NCBI RefSeq assembly: GCF_932526225.1
Contig: NC_064046.1
Coordinates: 8,953,719 to 9,017,718 of the forward strand
Reading direction: 5' to 3'
Origin: Nematostella vectensis
Lineage: Eukaryota > Cnidaria > Anthozoa > Actiniaria > Edwardsiidae
Length of the DNA: 64,000 nucleotides
Shown: positions 37,451 through 52,400 of the stretch, in pieces
Layout: each line of letters begins with the position of its first letter
Numbering within the stretch: position 1 is the first letter of the stretch
Position numbers and translations under genes: made by a program
The notes under the pieces: generated by a model
What the model was told of the DNA's origin: nothing
Seen by the model: only the letters and a program-made list of their open reading frames with translations
Databases searched by the model: none

Positions 37451-40400
37451 CTGAAAGTGATAAGAAAACATAATGGCTAGATTACCCTTGCCTGAATGCG
37501 GGCACTTGTATCCTTGTGTTCACCAGTGAGAAGTCCTAAATAATTCACGTTTAGATATTTTTTGCGACTAACCTTTCCCACTGTATGGCTGTAATTGTAC
37601 AAGAACATATTATAAAGAACTCAACTAATGTTTTGGCATTCACGTGCGAAAAAAAATCACTCAAAACAATGTAACATGAGTAGGGTTGCCTGTTCCCATT
37701 ATATTAAAGATTATAAAAATCTAAGTTTGTGTTCCCCTGTATTTACCGAGCTAGGAGCGTGATGCCTTCTGGGAACGTTTCCTCCTTCCTAAAGTGTTTC
37801 CAGAGATCCTCTTTTGCGATGAAATCAGATAGCTTGGTGTACTGGCATCGGTCCAATAGGCTCATGATACAGTCTAGTGCACAACTGAAGGGAACCATAC
37901 GCTTGTCAATTAACCGATAGATAACCGACTGACTGATTGACCGAACAAACAAACAAATGAACAAACAAACAAACAAACGAACGAACGAACGAACGAACGA
38001 ACGAACAAACAAACCTTAAAGGATCAATGTGTGGCCCTGATCTTGTATAGACTGACCTTAAAAGATCAGTGTGGCCCTGATCTTGTATAGACTGACCTTA
38101 GAGGATCAATGTGTGGCCCTGATCTTGTATAGACTGACCTTAGAGGATCAATGTGTGGCCCTGATCTTGTATAGACTGACCTTAGAGGATCAATGTGTGG
38201 CCCTGATCTTGTATAGACTGACCTTAGAGGATCAATGTGTGGCCCTGATCTTGTATAGACTGACCTTAGAGGATCAATGTGTGGCCCTGATCTTGTATAG
38301 ACTGACCTTAGAGGATCAATGTGTGGCCCTGATCTTGTATAGACTGACCTTAGAGGATCAATGTGTGGCCCTGATCTTGTATAGACTGACCTTAGAGGAT
38401 CAATGTGTGGCCCTGATCTTGTATAGACTGACCTTAGAGGATCAATGAGTGGCCCTGATTTTGTGCAGACTGACCTTAGAGGATCAATGTGTGGCCCTGA
38501 TCTTGTAAAGACTGACCCTAGAGGATCAATGTGTGGCCCTGATCTTGTATAGACTGACCTTAGAGGATCAATGTGTGGCCCTGATTTTGTGCAGACTGAC
38601 CTTAGAGGATCAATGTGTGGCCCTGATCTTGTATAGACTGACCTTAGAGGATCAATGTGTGGCCCTGATCTTGTATAGACTGACCTTAGAGGATCAATGT
38701 GTGGCCCTGATCTTGTAAAGACTGACCCTAGAGGATCAATTTGTGGCCCTGATCTTGTATAGACTGACCTTAGAGGATCAACGTGTGGCCCTGATCTTGT
38801 ATGGACCGACCTTAGAGGATCAATGTGTGGCCCTGATCTTGTATAGACTGACCTTAGAGGATCAATGTGTGGCCCTGATCTTGAATAGACTGCCCTTAGA
38901 GGATCAATGTGTGGCCCTGATCTTGTATAGACTGACTTTAGAGGATCAATGTGTGGCCCTGATCTTGTATAGACTGACCTTAGAGGATCAATGTGTGGCC
39001 CTGAGCCTTTCTTGGCGTCCTTAGGCGGCTCTGGAGGAAGTAGGCCAACACATGTTCCGAGACGGGAGAGCACCGCGGAAAAAAGGCGTGGCACATTCTC
39101 AAGGATGACGTCTGTGGCATCTTCTGCTCGGAACATCTCTGTAAGCCCACATGTGATCTGGGAACGAAAATAATCAGATCGAAACTCATAACTTTACATT
39201 ATAGTCTTAATATTGTTATTATTACTTCATTCAAAATACACATAAAATTCACAAATATCTGAGAAGAGAATGAGAACATTTTATTGAAACTCTTTGGTCT
39301 ACTTGTACGGATAAATTGTTGTAACTTACTGCACATGGCTGGAGTGTAGCGATACGAACAATCTCTTTCTTTTTTTTCGGGTTCGGTTTCTCGTTATAAG
39401 GCAAAGACCGGACCAGGAGGTCCAAGAGATAATCATAAATACTAAGGGCTAGACTGGGGTCACCGGCCAATGTCTTCCAGATATCCATGATATGTCTGCA
39501 ATTGATAAAACAAACCTTGTTTAGTCCGTGAAAAAGCACACGGGGAACGCGAAGAAACGCTGGGGATACTGGGCCATGGTATTATTAATCAGCGCTACAC
39601 AAAAACAACATTCATCCGGTAATCTTTTTAGATACAAGTCAGTGGTATGATATGTAGGAATCAGGCGCCTAAAACTGATATGAATGGATTATTGTTTCTC
39701 CAACGGGTAGGGTAAATCAATGTCGAGAAAACAACCAACAGGAAAGGTATTGGTATTGTTATAACACTGGAAATAATAGGGTCGCAGGCATAATACTCAC
39801 TGGTCGTAAGGCAGAGGGAACTCTAACAGAGCCGTCAGTAATGGTACAAGGTGGTGTGAGGCAATAGTTCTAGCAATGCGCAGTGTCCCTGTGCGTGTCT
39901 GTTGATGGTTGATGAGGCAGAGCTTCTCGTGGAGACCTTTTATGATTTCGTGCACCTGCAGAGGTGGAGACACAAGATACAGCTACGGTAAATAACTTTA
40001 TGCATACCGAGGCGTCATTCTTAGGATGATTTAGACAGCACGATTAAGTTGTATACGACACCTTTACAACTCGAGTCGTAGAGTGTAAATCAGCCTACGA
40101 CTCCGCTACGATGCTCGACTACAAAAGTCGTAGTGTGTTATTCAGGGGCAAGACATGGCAGGTCGCAAACGACTAAATCGTGGTGTCTAAATCAGCCTTT
40201 ATACAAGGCCGTCACCACGTTGTAAACGTGATGGAGACAGTGACATGGCAGTAAAAAACTTAAAGGCTTCTACCACAGATCACGTAATAAATGGTATCTA
40301 GTGCGCATGCTCACCTCTTTACGCATCTCTTGCCCTCTTATTTTGATGACGCTATTGAAGACTACGCATGCGCCGCTGGAGCTGTAGGAGTGCGAGTCCG

Positions 40401-43400
40401 TCAAACCTTCCATCAGAGTGAAGATGAATCCTGGCAGGAGGTGACAAGGGATTTTCTTTGCGATGACCTGGGTACATCGAATAGTACATAAGACATACAA
40501 CGGAACACATTTTGTGATATCAAACCTCCGTAAAACATGGAATAGAAACTATGTTGCGATGACCTGGATAAATCGAGCATACCGTAAGAGACAGAACGTA
40601 AACTATTTTGCTATGACCTGGATATATCGAACAGTACGTATAGACACAAAATGGAAACTATTTTGTGATAACCTGGATATATCGAACAGTACGCAAGACA
40701 CACAATGAAATCAATTTTGCGATGACCTGGATATATAGAAGAGTACGTAAGACACACAATGGAATCTATTTTGCGATGACCTGGATATATCGAAGAGTAC
40801 GTAAAACACACAATGGAATCTATTTTGCGATGACCTGGATATATCGAACAGTACATAAGACATAGAACGGAAACTATTTTGCGATGACCTGGATATATCG
40901 AACAGTGTATACCTTAGATAAGTCGCTAGCCACACTGAACATGATGGTAGCGTCCTCTTCTTGCGCGCGCTGTTGTAATGTTGCAAGGGCGTCAATGAGG
41001 TCATCTCTGCTGTCTGGTGAGTACCCTGGAACAAAATATAATACACAGTAAAACAACACTTTGCCTGCATACAATCTCTTTAGTGTGTTCTCCACAAATA
41101 AGTGGGTATTGGGATTCCTGTGGCGCGATATCGAGAGAGAGCTGGGTTCGTAAGTAAAGAAGGCCGGATTGAACAAGTACGAAATACGGACTTTATTAAC
41201 AACAGCATCATTCCCCTTTCCCCTTATACTGGCGCCAAGGGAATTTAGTGGTTAAACTTCCCCGCAACCGAGGGATGAGTAGTCCGCTTCCTTTGACTGT
41301 GCTTGAACTCACCTTGGTAGCGTGCGGACATTCGTAGCAAAGTTTGAATCGAGTCGATGGCGTTTTGCCTCACAGTTATCAAAGGGTCTGTACAACGTGG
41401 CACGATTCTGGCCAGTATGGGACCTATGGCGGTAAAATTTGCCTCTTTCTGATGGTAAAATAAAAACATCATTTTAGAAATAATACCTCAGAACTCTACC
41501 ATTGTTTCATCCTTTCCGGACTTGACTTTATTTTGGTTATTAGTTTTATTATCAAACGTTTTGGTGAGTAAGGTGGCAATGTAGGAAGGGGGGGGCAGTG
41601 GGTGTGGTCGTGTAAGGGTCTTCCTACCCCATCAGCAGACACTAGCATGTTGTCCTTGAACTCATTGAGTAGTGTGAGAGCGCAGTCCATCGCACGATCT
41701 CGCTCAGGATCCAGAATCGAGATCAACCAGGGGTTCTCTATATGCTGAGGATCAAACAAAAGACTATGAACTTTAGACAGGAGATCAAGAATCGAGATCA
41801 ACCAACGGTTCTCTATATGCCAAGGATCAATCACAGACTATAAAATTTATAAAAGAATTGAGATCAACTAGGGGTTCTCTATATGCTGAGGTGCAACAGA
41901 AGACTATGGACTTTAGACAAAAGATCACAAATCGAGATCAACCAAAGGGTTCTCTTTTTGCTAAGGGTCAAGCAGAAGACTATGAACTTTAGAAAAGATC
42001 AAGAAACGAGACCAACCAAAGGTTATCTATATATTGAGGACCAAACAGAAGACTGTTAACTTTAGACTGAAGATCGTGACATAAAACCTGGGATTGTTGT
42101 TGTTGATGATTTATCGAGAAACAAATAGAACATTTTAGACTCAATTTTAGACTAGCGACTAGAGTACTGGTGAGAAGGATTATGGACTTTCAGCCAAATC
42201 CTTACAACACGCATTCGATCTATTCCCCGATGAAATTTGGACCCTGCCCACAATGCAACGCGACACGAGATTCGCGAACTGTGTATCGATTAGCATCTTC
42301 GTCTGGTATCTCTTAGTAATGGAACATTTAAAACCAAAAGAAGATAAATTGAAGAATGTTGTCTGAGAAGGCTATCAACAGATATCAACTAAATCTCAAT
42401 ATGCCAAGGATCAACCACTGGTTTCAAGGCAGTAAACTAGTTATTCTTATTTACCTTGAAAATATTCTGTAACGTTGGTAAAACAGGATCTCGAAGAACA
42501 AGTTCTTTTAGCAGTTTGTCCACACTTTCAAGAGCTAAACGAAGAAGTTCACTCGGCTCCATTTCCTGTACAAATAGAAGCGCTCAAAAAAAGAGTCATG
42601 GGGTTTTCAATATAGCTATTGTACAAGTTGATATTGCCACAATAAAAATAGGCATGCAGGCCTACATGTAGCTACTGCAACTTTTTCTTACAATAGTTTT
42701 AATTTTTACACTGTAAACGGTTGGCAGACTTCCATAAATTTGAATATTATCACTGCAATTTCGCCTAATAGTATATAATAGATAGTGCTAACTTTAGTAT
42801 TTGTTTTACAAAAATAAAAAAAAACAGATTGTGAAACTTCTGCATGTGTTCTTTTTCATGGGGGGGGGGGACACCATACAAAACCTTAGGGGGGAAATAT
42901 TAGGGGCACAGCCACGCCTCTCCTGGTCATTTCCTTATAGTTTTCGAACATATTGGGGCAGGGGGTGGGGGCACATGCCACCCCCCAGTGCCCCATACCC
43001 TGCTACGGCCCTGCTAATAGTTACTGACCGGCGATGCCTCGTGGCCCTTCCCGGGGGAGGTCGGTTGATTAAGCTGCACTGCAAACACACTATCAAAACT
43101 TGTCTTGACAACGTCGAACACCTCCGCGTCTGTCAGTCGAGGATTAAGCTTTCTGTAAGGTGGTCAAGGAATGAAAGAGCAAGATATGTGTAAATGTCGA
43201 TCTAACCATATAGCCAAACCATTATCCAAGCATGGACTGTTTTCGTTTGTGCTGTTGACTTCTTTAGTTATTTGAATATTCAGGGAGCATTATTTTTCGA
43301 TAAGAAGAGACCATATGAAAAAATGATCTAAGACAATCGGTATAATGTGCCAACGTTGGAGTCGAGCATTTAACGATTAAGTACATTTGTAACTGTGATA

Positions 43401-46400
43401 TCGCTAGTACATTTGTAACTATGCGATATCGCTAGCTGTGAGTTCACCGCCCCTGATAAATGGTATCGGATTTTTTAGGCTTAAGTGCCTACAAAATCCA
43501 CTTTTAAAAGGCAAGCACCCCCACACCCACTGCCTCTCCCCGTCTATCGCCCCTGATAAAGATCTAATGGTATCGAGTCTTAAGTGCACCATTAAATAAA
43601 GCATGGCTCACAGACTTAAACGTAGAGTAAAAATGGAAGCTTGTTAAGCAAGGTAAATCTAAAACAAAAGGATACACAAGACTCGCGCATGCGTCCAAGG
43701 CGAGAGCACGTGTCTCAGTGGTGATGGATGTGGATGGCTCCGCTCTTATATACGCCTGGAAGATAGAACAGAGGTGACTGCTCTATGGAGGTTTTAATTT
43801 ATTAAGTTTGAGCAAAGAATTTGAAAGTGTCCGTTATGAAGAGGGTGGGATGGCGCATGTACGCCTAGAAGACATCTAAATCTAAACACGGAAAAACTCT
43901 GTGCAACCTCTATATAACGGACAGTCTGCGACTAAGACAAGTGTCTGTTATATAGAGGTGGCCGCCTTAATGAGGTTTCATTTCATAAAATTTGAATGGA
44001 GAATTTGAAAGCCCTTCAATTAAGAGAGGCCGGTTAACAAAGAGATGGCGTTTTTCATTTGACTAATGCCATCACTTCCACAAGAGATAACAACATGACG
44101 TAAATAGCCAGGATGAGTCTTAGAAAAACCACAGGTAACCCACCAGCATATGGTTAATGAGCTCCGATCTCTTAGTCAATACAAAGTCAGGTTGCTGAAG
44201 TCGGCTTGGTTCCAGGGCCTTGGCGATCAGCTCGGTCATCCGTATAATATTTTGTTTGACATTTACATCCTGGGAAGGGACAAAATGACGGTCTGTGATG
44301 AACGGAAGTAAAACAGGAATAATAGGAATAAATTTAACGTACTCATATTGAATGTAAAAGTCTTAATAAGTCGTCCTTATTAACAAGGTTACATTATATG
44401 TAGACAGTTCAGTTGGTCCCAATGGTGTCCTTATTTATAAGGTTCCATTATATGCAGACAGGTTTGGTGTACCTAGAGGTGTCCTTATTTATAAGGTTTC
44501 ATTATATGTAGACAGTTTAGTTGTACCTAGCGGTGTCCTTATTAATAAGGTTCCATTATATGTAGACAGTTTAGTTGGTCCCAATAGTGTCCTTATTAAT
44601 AAGGTTCCATTATATGTAGACAGTTTAGTTGGTCCCAATAGTGTCCTTATTTATAAGGTACCATTATATGCAGACAGGTTTGGTGTACCTAGAGGTGTCC
44701 TTATTTATAAGGTTTCATTATATGTAGACAGTTTAGTTGTACCTAGCGGTGTCCTTATTAATAAGGTTCCATTATATGTAGACAGTTTAGTTGGTCCCAA
44801 TAGTGTCCTTATTTATATGGTTCCATTATATGCAGACAGGTTTATTGTACATAGCGGTGTCCTCATTTATAAGGTTTCATTATATGTAGACAGTTTAGTT
44901 GTACCTAGCGGTGTCCTTATTAATAAGGTTCCATTATATGTAGACAGTTTAGTTGGTCCCAACGGTTTCCCTATTAACAGGGTTCCACTGTAAATCGTTT
45001 ATCTTTGTTAAAAGTTTGTTCATAATGACTGTTGCGGACATCGTTGGCTAAAGCGTAATACAACTCCATACATAATATTTTTTATCTTATATGGTGAAAC
45101 AGTGGTAAATGCAATTGTAAAATAAGCGCAATTAAGAGAAAATCTTTGTATTGCGTGCAACTCTCAGCAACATATCGTACAAAAAAGCCACCGCCACATT
45201 TATTTTTTCTGGCCAATTTTTTTTTCTAGGGTCAAATTTATTTTCTACATATAGACTCGGTAAAAAGTAATTCACTCACCTTGACATTTGAAAAATGTTT
45301 GCTTATAATCCTGAAAACACTGGCCTCAAGACGTGATGTGATAAGGCTGTATAAATACAACAATGTTACTGAACATAAGACTTAGACACATAAGACCATT
45401 ATGTTCTGGGGGTTTATGGAGTCAACAGCCTTCTCAAAAACCGCCGGCTGCCAGCTCAACAAGCCGCCTTCTCTTGAGGTTTGACCATCTCCATCCAGAC
45501 AGAAATAATATATTATTTTTGTTTTGTTACCGACAAGGATAAACCTTCAGCACACAAACCTCCCCCAAACTCATAATGACCTGCTCCTCAAAAACTATTT
45601 GAGAAAGGCTTAGCCAATAGAGAACTTGATGGTCGAAAGCACACGTTTTTAGATTACAAACAACAATCGGAAGTAGTTTTTTTTGTGTCGAACGCTAACG
45701 CATTTATCGCATTGCTACAGTAGCATGTTTCATATGTAAGACTGCTTGACTGAAACAGATATTAGGTTGAAAACAAAAACTTTACAAAGAAGGAAAACCT
45801 TAACATTTCTTGTCGCGTCCATCGTTAAGAAATGTGTTTGCTTAAATTCCCGTGTTGGCTTAAAGGCCAAACCAATCAACCCCCATTGTTTGAACAATCA
45901 GAGGAAGAGGAGGGGGGGGGAGGGGGCGTCTTGTAAAGTATTCTAACGTTATGCTGATCATACCTTGGCGGTCCGTAAAGCACTGCGTATCCGTAACATA
46001 GCATCACTGTGCTTTTTACTCTTTCTGTGCTAACGTCTGTCTTATCCTGTATGTCACAAAACTCTCATAAATCAGGCGTCGATGTCCTTTGAACAAAGAT
46101 TGGAGAAATGGCAACACTCACCTTCATAAACCCAAGTATTCCAGAAGACTTCTTAACCATGTCTGTTTTGGTAATTTGTTCAAGTTTTATGAGCGCTATG
46201 TCGAGATTGGTCCCGGCACAAAACCCAAGACCAATTGCACAGCCCTAGCAATAGTAAAAACATTAGCGGTAACACCAATACGATTGTCATTAAAATTATT
46301 ATCCCCCTTGCTGGGCTCATCATTATCATCATCAACATGATCATCATTAACATCATCATCATTAGCATCACCAATACAAACATCATCATCATCACCAATA

Positions 46401-49400
46401 CAAACATCATCATCGTCATCATCATCTTGATAATATCTAAACGTTTGATATAGGAAATATCATTATCTGAACTAATGACATATTTTTATTAGTGCAGTCA
46501 AAAGGCAGTCACAAGGTTTTATCGCTCAGTACTCACCTCTCGTTCAATCTGACAACTGTGCTTCACAGAGTTAAACATCTCATTCAGTTGGATCTGTAGA
46601 AAGTCTTTCTGGGTAACCTTCCTCAGCACTATGCCAATACACTTGAAAAGGAAATTCTGAAACAAACAAGACCAGGGATGAAACAGAGCATATGCGCCCC
46701 CTCCAACCATCCCATAGACTGTCTGTTGTCATTGAGCTTCAAGTGCTAAATTTGGCATGCCATATGGCAAGTGGCAGGCCGCTTTTTCGAGCCCTGATCA
46801 TTGAGGGATCTGAACGTATTACCCAACTGTCCCCACAATCCCCGATCTATTTCCAAGAAAAGGCTTTATGTCCGAGGTGAGATAGAGGTAGAGTTTCTAT
46901 AACGCCAGAAGAGGACATGGGATCGGATCTGATGAAAAACTTGGCTGTCAACTGTTAGACAGAAAAATAATATCTATAACGTCAGAAGAGGACATGGGAT
47001 CGGATCTGATGAAAAACTTGGCTGTCAACTGTTAGACAGAAAAATAAGAAAAAAGGAAATGACGATAAATTAAGTAAAGAAAGGTAAAGTTGTATGGAGG
47101 GGGGCACACCTTATCGTTTGGGAGCTCAGCGTAGAGAGGCAGCTGATGGCTGAGTTCCTTGCCCAGTGCACAGACCCAGTCTTCAGAATCGGCTTCATCA
47201 AGACTCTTGGACAGAAGCTAAACACACAAAATAAAAAATACCACGACATTGCGTAAGAGAAAACCTAACTATACACTATAATAGGCAGACTCTAACGCTC
47301 AGTGCCGAACCCAGTACGAGGCGAAACGTGGCACTTGCCTTAGTCATGATTCAAAATAATCTAGTGACATCACTGTGCAGAAATCTCTGTTATTGGCTTG
47401 GTCATAATAATACAGCCACATTTATTTTGCCCCAGTGTCATGTTTAATAGCCAAATGTGTCATGAACTGAGCAAATGCTATTTGAAAGAATTTTGTACAC
47501 TCTAAACACATTAGAAATGATAAACAAAATGTCAAAATAAACTAGTGGACTTTATAAGTGCACCACAATCTTAAAATATTAAAAGATATATATTGAAGAA
47601 TGCCAATCACGCCAACATTTAATGCTCCCACAAAGCGTAATTTTCCATCGGCTCATTCAAGCGAGGAACCAAGATATTTTCAATCAAATATCGTCGAAAA
47701 CATACCAGACCATTATAAGACTGTTATTTTGAAGTTTCCTTGCAAATAAACCATTGTATTTTCAATGATAAACAATAACAAAGGAGTGGTTTACTCTTTA
47801 ATAAACCTTTAATAAACTCTTTAAAAATGGTCCGCATTTGTGAGGTTTGTGGAAAGGGCTTACCTTCAATACCAGATCTTCCCACGCCTTTTGATTCCAC
47901 TTCTCTGGATCTTCTGAATGTTCTAAAGATGTACGTGAATCGCCAGTCAAGAGGAAATGTATTGCAGATGCAGGGCGTAATTCCATACAGGGCGTGGTTT
48001 GATGCGGATTTAATGATTGGGTTTAATGATGAATTGAAAAGGACAGTGTTTCTACCAGGCTTGCGTTGAGTGAGTGACATGGTTTATAAGGGCTTAAGAA
48101 TTACCTTATATCTCTATCAATTTTTGCAAGATTTGCAAGGAGCTTAAGCACGTGCGGGCCACGCCCTCTCCCTAACGTGATCACGTGTACATACCCTCTA
48201 GGTACTGAAGAAGTTTGGGAATCACACTATCCCATATCTCTACTAGGCTGGGGTTCAGAATAGGCGACAAGATTTGCAAGAGCTTGAGCACGTGCGAGCC
48301 ACGCCCTATTCCTTCCAATGGATGCCCTGACATCACCTGAACAGCGAAGAAACGAAAATAATGCTCTGTTTACATAAATGTTTTTAGGTTAGCTATTAAT
48401 GAAACTCAGTCTTATTGTTGATCTGTCAAATCTATCTTTGTGGCCGACTTGCAGTCTACAGGACTAAAAAACATCAAAGCTCAAATTGTAAGGTTGTACA
48501 AGCTCGGATTAGCTAAACCAAAATAGGACTCGATATGTTTTGTGCAGATTATTAGTTCTCAAAATGTTACTGGCCGAGGTTGCCATAAAACCTGAAAAAG
48601 GACTAGTTTAAGCTAAGATGATGTTTCTTATTATTTAACAACACTCATAATATCAAAGAACAACTTACAATTAGTCTGGATATTATGGCTTCTGGCTTGG
48701 GGATATTAGCTACAAAACAAGAAACAGTTTGGTGTTACTTGAGTTTCATATTAAATCAGAAATAAGGGAAGGCCATTGGTTATCTAACAGGCTTATAACG
48801 AGCCCTCCCCCCGCTTTGGCTATAAATAGAACAGCCGACTCCCGTAAAAAAAGTAACCAATCTAGTTAAAAATATTCCAAGGAGAGAGAAGCAACAATAT
48901 TCTCCTCTTAGATATCCAACGTTCGATTCCTGAGGCTTATCTATATCATCATTCTTCAGCTTTAGTCAAAATGACCCGCACAATGTCCTTCAATACCCAA
49001 CATTCCATTACAGTTGACAGACGCTGCTAAAAGATCCCCCGTGTACTTAAAGGGGCGTATCAGCGAATGACAGTTTCTTGCACCTCATAGGAAGCCAACC
49101 GAAGTCCCATGAGATTAGAATAAAATTGTTCGAGATCATGACCTAAAACTGTATTATGTCAAACAATGTATAGCAGGCGTTTTTCTGGTGCTTTTCGCTA
49201 AGTACCGAGTCATAGCCACCATCTTGTATTGTACTTCCTGTGCAGGAGTTGGTGCGGAGGGGGGGGGGGGGGGGGCGGCAACGACTCTGTACATAGCAAA
49301 AAACACCAGGTTAACGCCTGTAAGCAGGCTGAGTGTGTCATCTACTCGTTGCTCACTTTGAGTCTCAAAGTTGATGGCGAGACCTCCATCCTCTTCTTCC

Positions 49401-52400
49401 TTTCTCTTGGCGGCAAGATGAGAGAGACTCTTACAGACAGCGGTCATGGCATGGGTGAAGGGCTCCGGAACAACACACTCCAGGAGGTAAGGCCACAGAA
49501 CCTGCAAACAAACCAACAGAATAACATAACAATGCGAAGGGAAATATCCCTGTGTAACACATACAGACTATGTTTTTACGTGGAAAGGTTTTGGCCTGAT
49601 GACGAGACATTATCGATGTCATGATTTTGTTGCATAAAACATGACGTGTACTTCAGGATAGATTGCTTCTCCTAACTGCGTTGCTGCCTAAACTACAACG
49701 TCATATTGCGTTACTCCGTGACCTTGGAGACTAAAAGGTGTTTTACATATGTTTGTGAGCTGAGTCTCAGGGTATTTTGGGCGCATTTGGTTGGTGAGAG
49801 GTTCCTATTTTTGTGCATGTGCATCACACAAATAGATGCGCGACAGGTACATTGCTGGTTGTGTGACAGTACATAGAGTTTTGTGTGACACTACATAGAG
49901 GATTGAGTGACAGTACAAAGAGGATCGTGTGACATGGCTGGTTACGTGACAGTACATGGGGGATTGCGTGACAGTACATACCGGTTCCATAACAGGTACT
50001 GTGGTGGTTAACAATTGCAGGATGTTCTCGCACATCGCACGCAAGGCAAGTGGGCTCACACTGTCAATATCAGTAGGACGTCTTTGCTTCTACAGAATGA
50101 AACAGGCACTTAAGGGAAGGCTACTTACATTACTCAGAAATCAAACATAGCCCTTTGCTATTTCTGTGTTTATTTTGGCTTGAATTTACCACTCAAAAGA
50201 CACATGATTTCTTAGTAGAAGTCGATTTGTCACAAACAGAACTCCATATAACTAACACCAATCAAGTTGCAAAATCCAAGCAAAATAAGCTGTGTATTTC
50301 ACATTTTGGTGGCTGCAAACTTTTATGAAATTATATTTTGAATATAACATGGCCAGAAAACCTACTATTTTTAAAAATATGCAGTGACAAATATATATAT
50401 TAATATATAAACTTGAAACCCTTCTTTCACAGCAATTCTATTTCAAATCACTGATTATTGCAAAAGAAATCTGAAAGTTTAATAAATTAAATAAAAGTGA
50501 TTAATATCTTTTGTTCCATTTTTTTATGTAATAATTTGAATACCTCGTCATCTTGAAGGGCGCATTGTTTCACTATAAACTCCACCAGCTTGTGTCCACC
50601 CTCAAGCTCGAGATACCTGTGGTGTGCCATGGCCGTTATGGCCTGGGCAAAAGCACGCCTCACCTGCATAATAAAATAAATTACATATTCACCTATTTTA
50701 AAATGTTGTGAATGCAAAATACAAATGGAAATGGTGAATGACAGTTCCAAGACAAAAAGGCAAATGGCTTTTCTACGACAAAAGGTGCATGAGGCCGCAT
50801 TGTCACCAGTTTACCTCTGGTCGATTACGTAACAATCTCCGATGATTTTTAACAAAAAAGGTGAAAAATATTTCAAAATTGTGAAAGAAGTGTGTCTACT
50901 GGAAGTTTCTTTGAGGATGTGATTGATAATTTAGAGCAGATGGCCTGTTTAATAGAAGGATTCTAATAGATTCTGCTGTCTCTTAACGGTTGAGGTTTCC
51001 GTCTGCCCTCCGGAAGTAAACTGGTGACAATGTGGTTCTAAGAATAGTATAATATTAGTGTAATAGTTGACAATTAAAGAAAGGATGGGCCCCACAAATC
51101 ATTTCTGGATGTACAAGCTACCAACCTTGAGGTTGCTTTCGTTCAGTAGGATCTGAACCCCAGCAACAATTAACTCCTCTTTGTTCTCCAAAAACGACCC
51201 TGAAAGAGCAAACGATTCTGGATCATGCATTTCTGCATTTCAAGGAAAAAAATCTATTGTGTTTAACAATGGGATGCAATTGTCAGGTGGAACACTTTTT
51301 CTATTATATAGTCTAGCAAACCTAGCATATTTTTTTTCTTCTGTTTTTTTTTTTCTGTTCTTCTGTGGAATTTATCATTCCACCACCTCAAAGACAAAAT
51401 GAGACTATTCATCCAAGTGTATGAAGACTCACCGCTGCTGTTGACAAGGTGTTTTAAGATGGCTAGTGACCCAATACGCGTCCTCTCAGTATTGGGTTCA
51501 AGTTTAGCAAGGAGAAATGCAACCACACGGTCTGAAAACACCCGAGCTGCAAAAAGGACAATGAAATAATAAAGACAACAGGAAATGGGTGACTGGGGTA
51601 AACTGAGTAAACTGTAGCAGGGCTAGTATTAAGGAAACATTGCAGTTACAAATTAACGATTTTGTTTCTTCTATTGCATCAGGGGTGGAAACGTAATGTC
51701 TTATTATTAAAAATAACAATATAAAGCATCAAACCTACTTTCAGACCCTTTCATCGACACCCCACCCTTTACAAAATTTTGGATCTACTCCTGAGGGGAA
51801 TATTATATCTTCTCTTCTATATGTAAATACTCACCTAATACAGAAAAGCATCGTAGCAGTTCATTGTGATTCTTGACTGATGATGGGTTGATGAAGTCTG
51901 GTTGAACACACGCCTGAAAATTGACAAAATTTTCAGTACTTTTCATACAAGTGTGCCACTATCTGAGGTATTCTAAATACAAAGTGGAGAATGTACACCT
52001 AATGAATATGAGAAGAATATGAGACAAATGAATATGAGAAGAATGTGAGACAAATGAATAGGAGAAGAATGTGAGACAAATGAATATGAGATGAATATGG
52101 GACAAATGAATATGAGACAAATGAACATGAGATGGATATGTGAATAATGGACAAATTAATTTGTCATGGGTAATTCCACTGTTTTCAACAACAGCTCACC
52201 ATATTGTGCAAGCCTCCTAGGAGCGGGTCAAGATGTGGAGAGAGAAGAGCCCCACCATTGCAACAGGCTGCATCAAGTACTGAACACAGACCCTGCAAAG
52301 CACATTATACTTAGTAGAGGTCTTAGTGAACAAAGCTAGTTACCTGGTTATGGGAATGCTCAGAGACAGAGTGATCTTTGTGGGTGCTAGAGAAAGTCTC

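Noticed and set aside
38071-39024. Plus-strand ORFs through the 42-bp array (ALILYRLTLEDQCV repeats)
   Set aside because: Antisense shadow of the in-frame minus-strand repeat; begins and ends with the array.
46180-46425. Met-rich 81-aa ORF
   Set aside because: Translation of an (ATC)n microsatellite.
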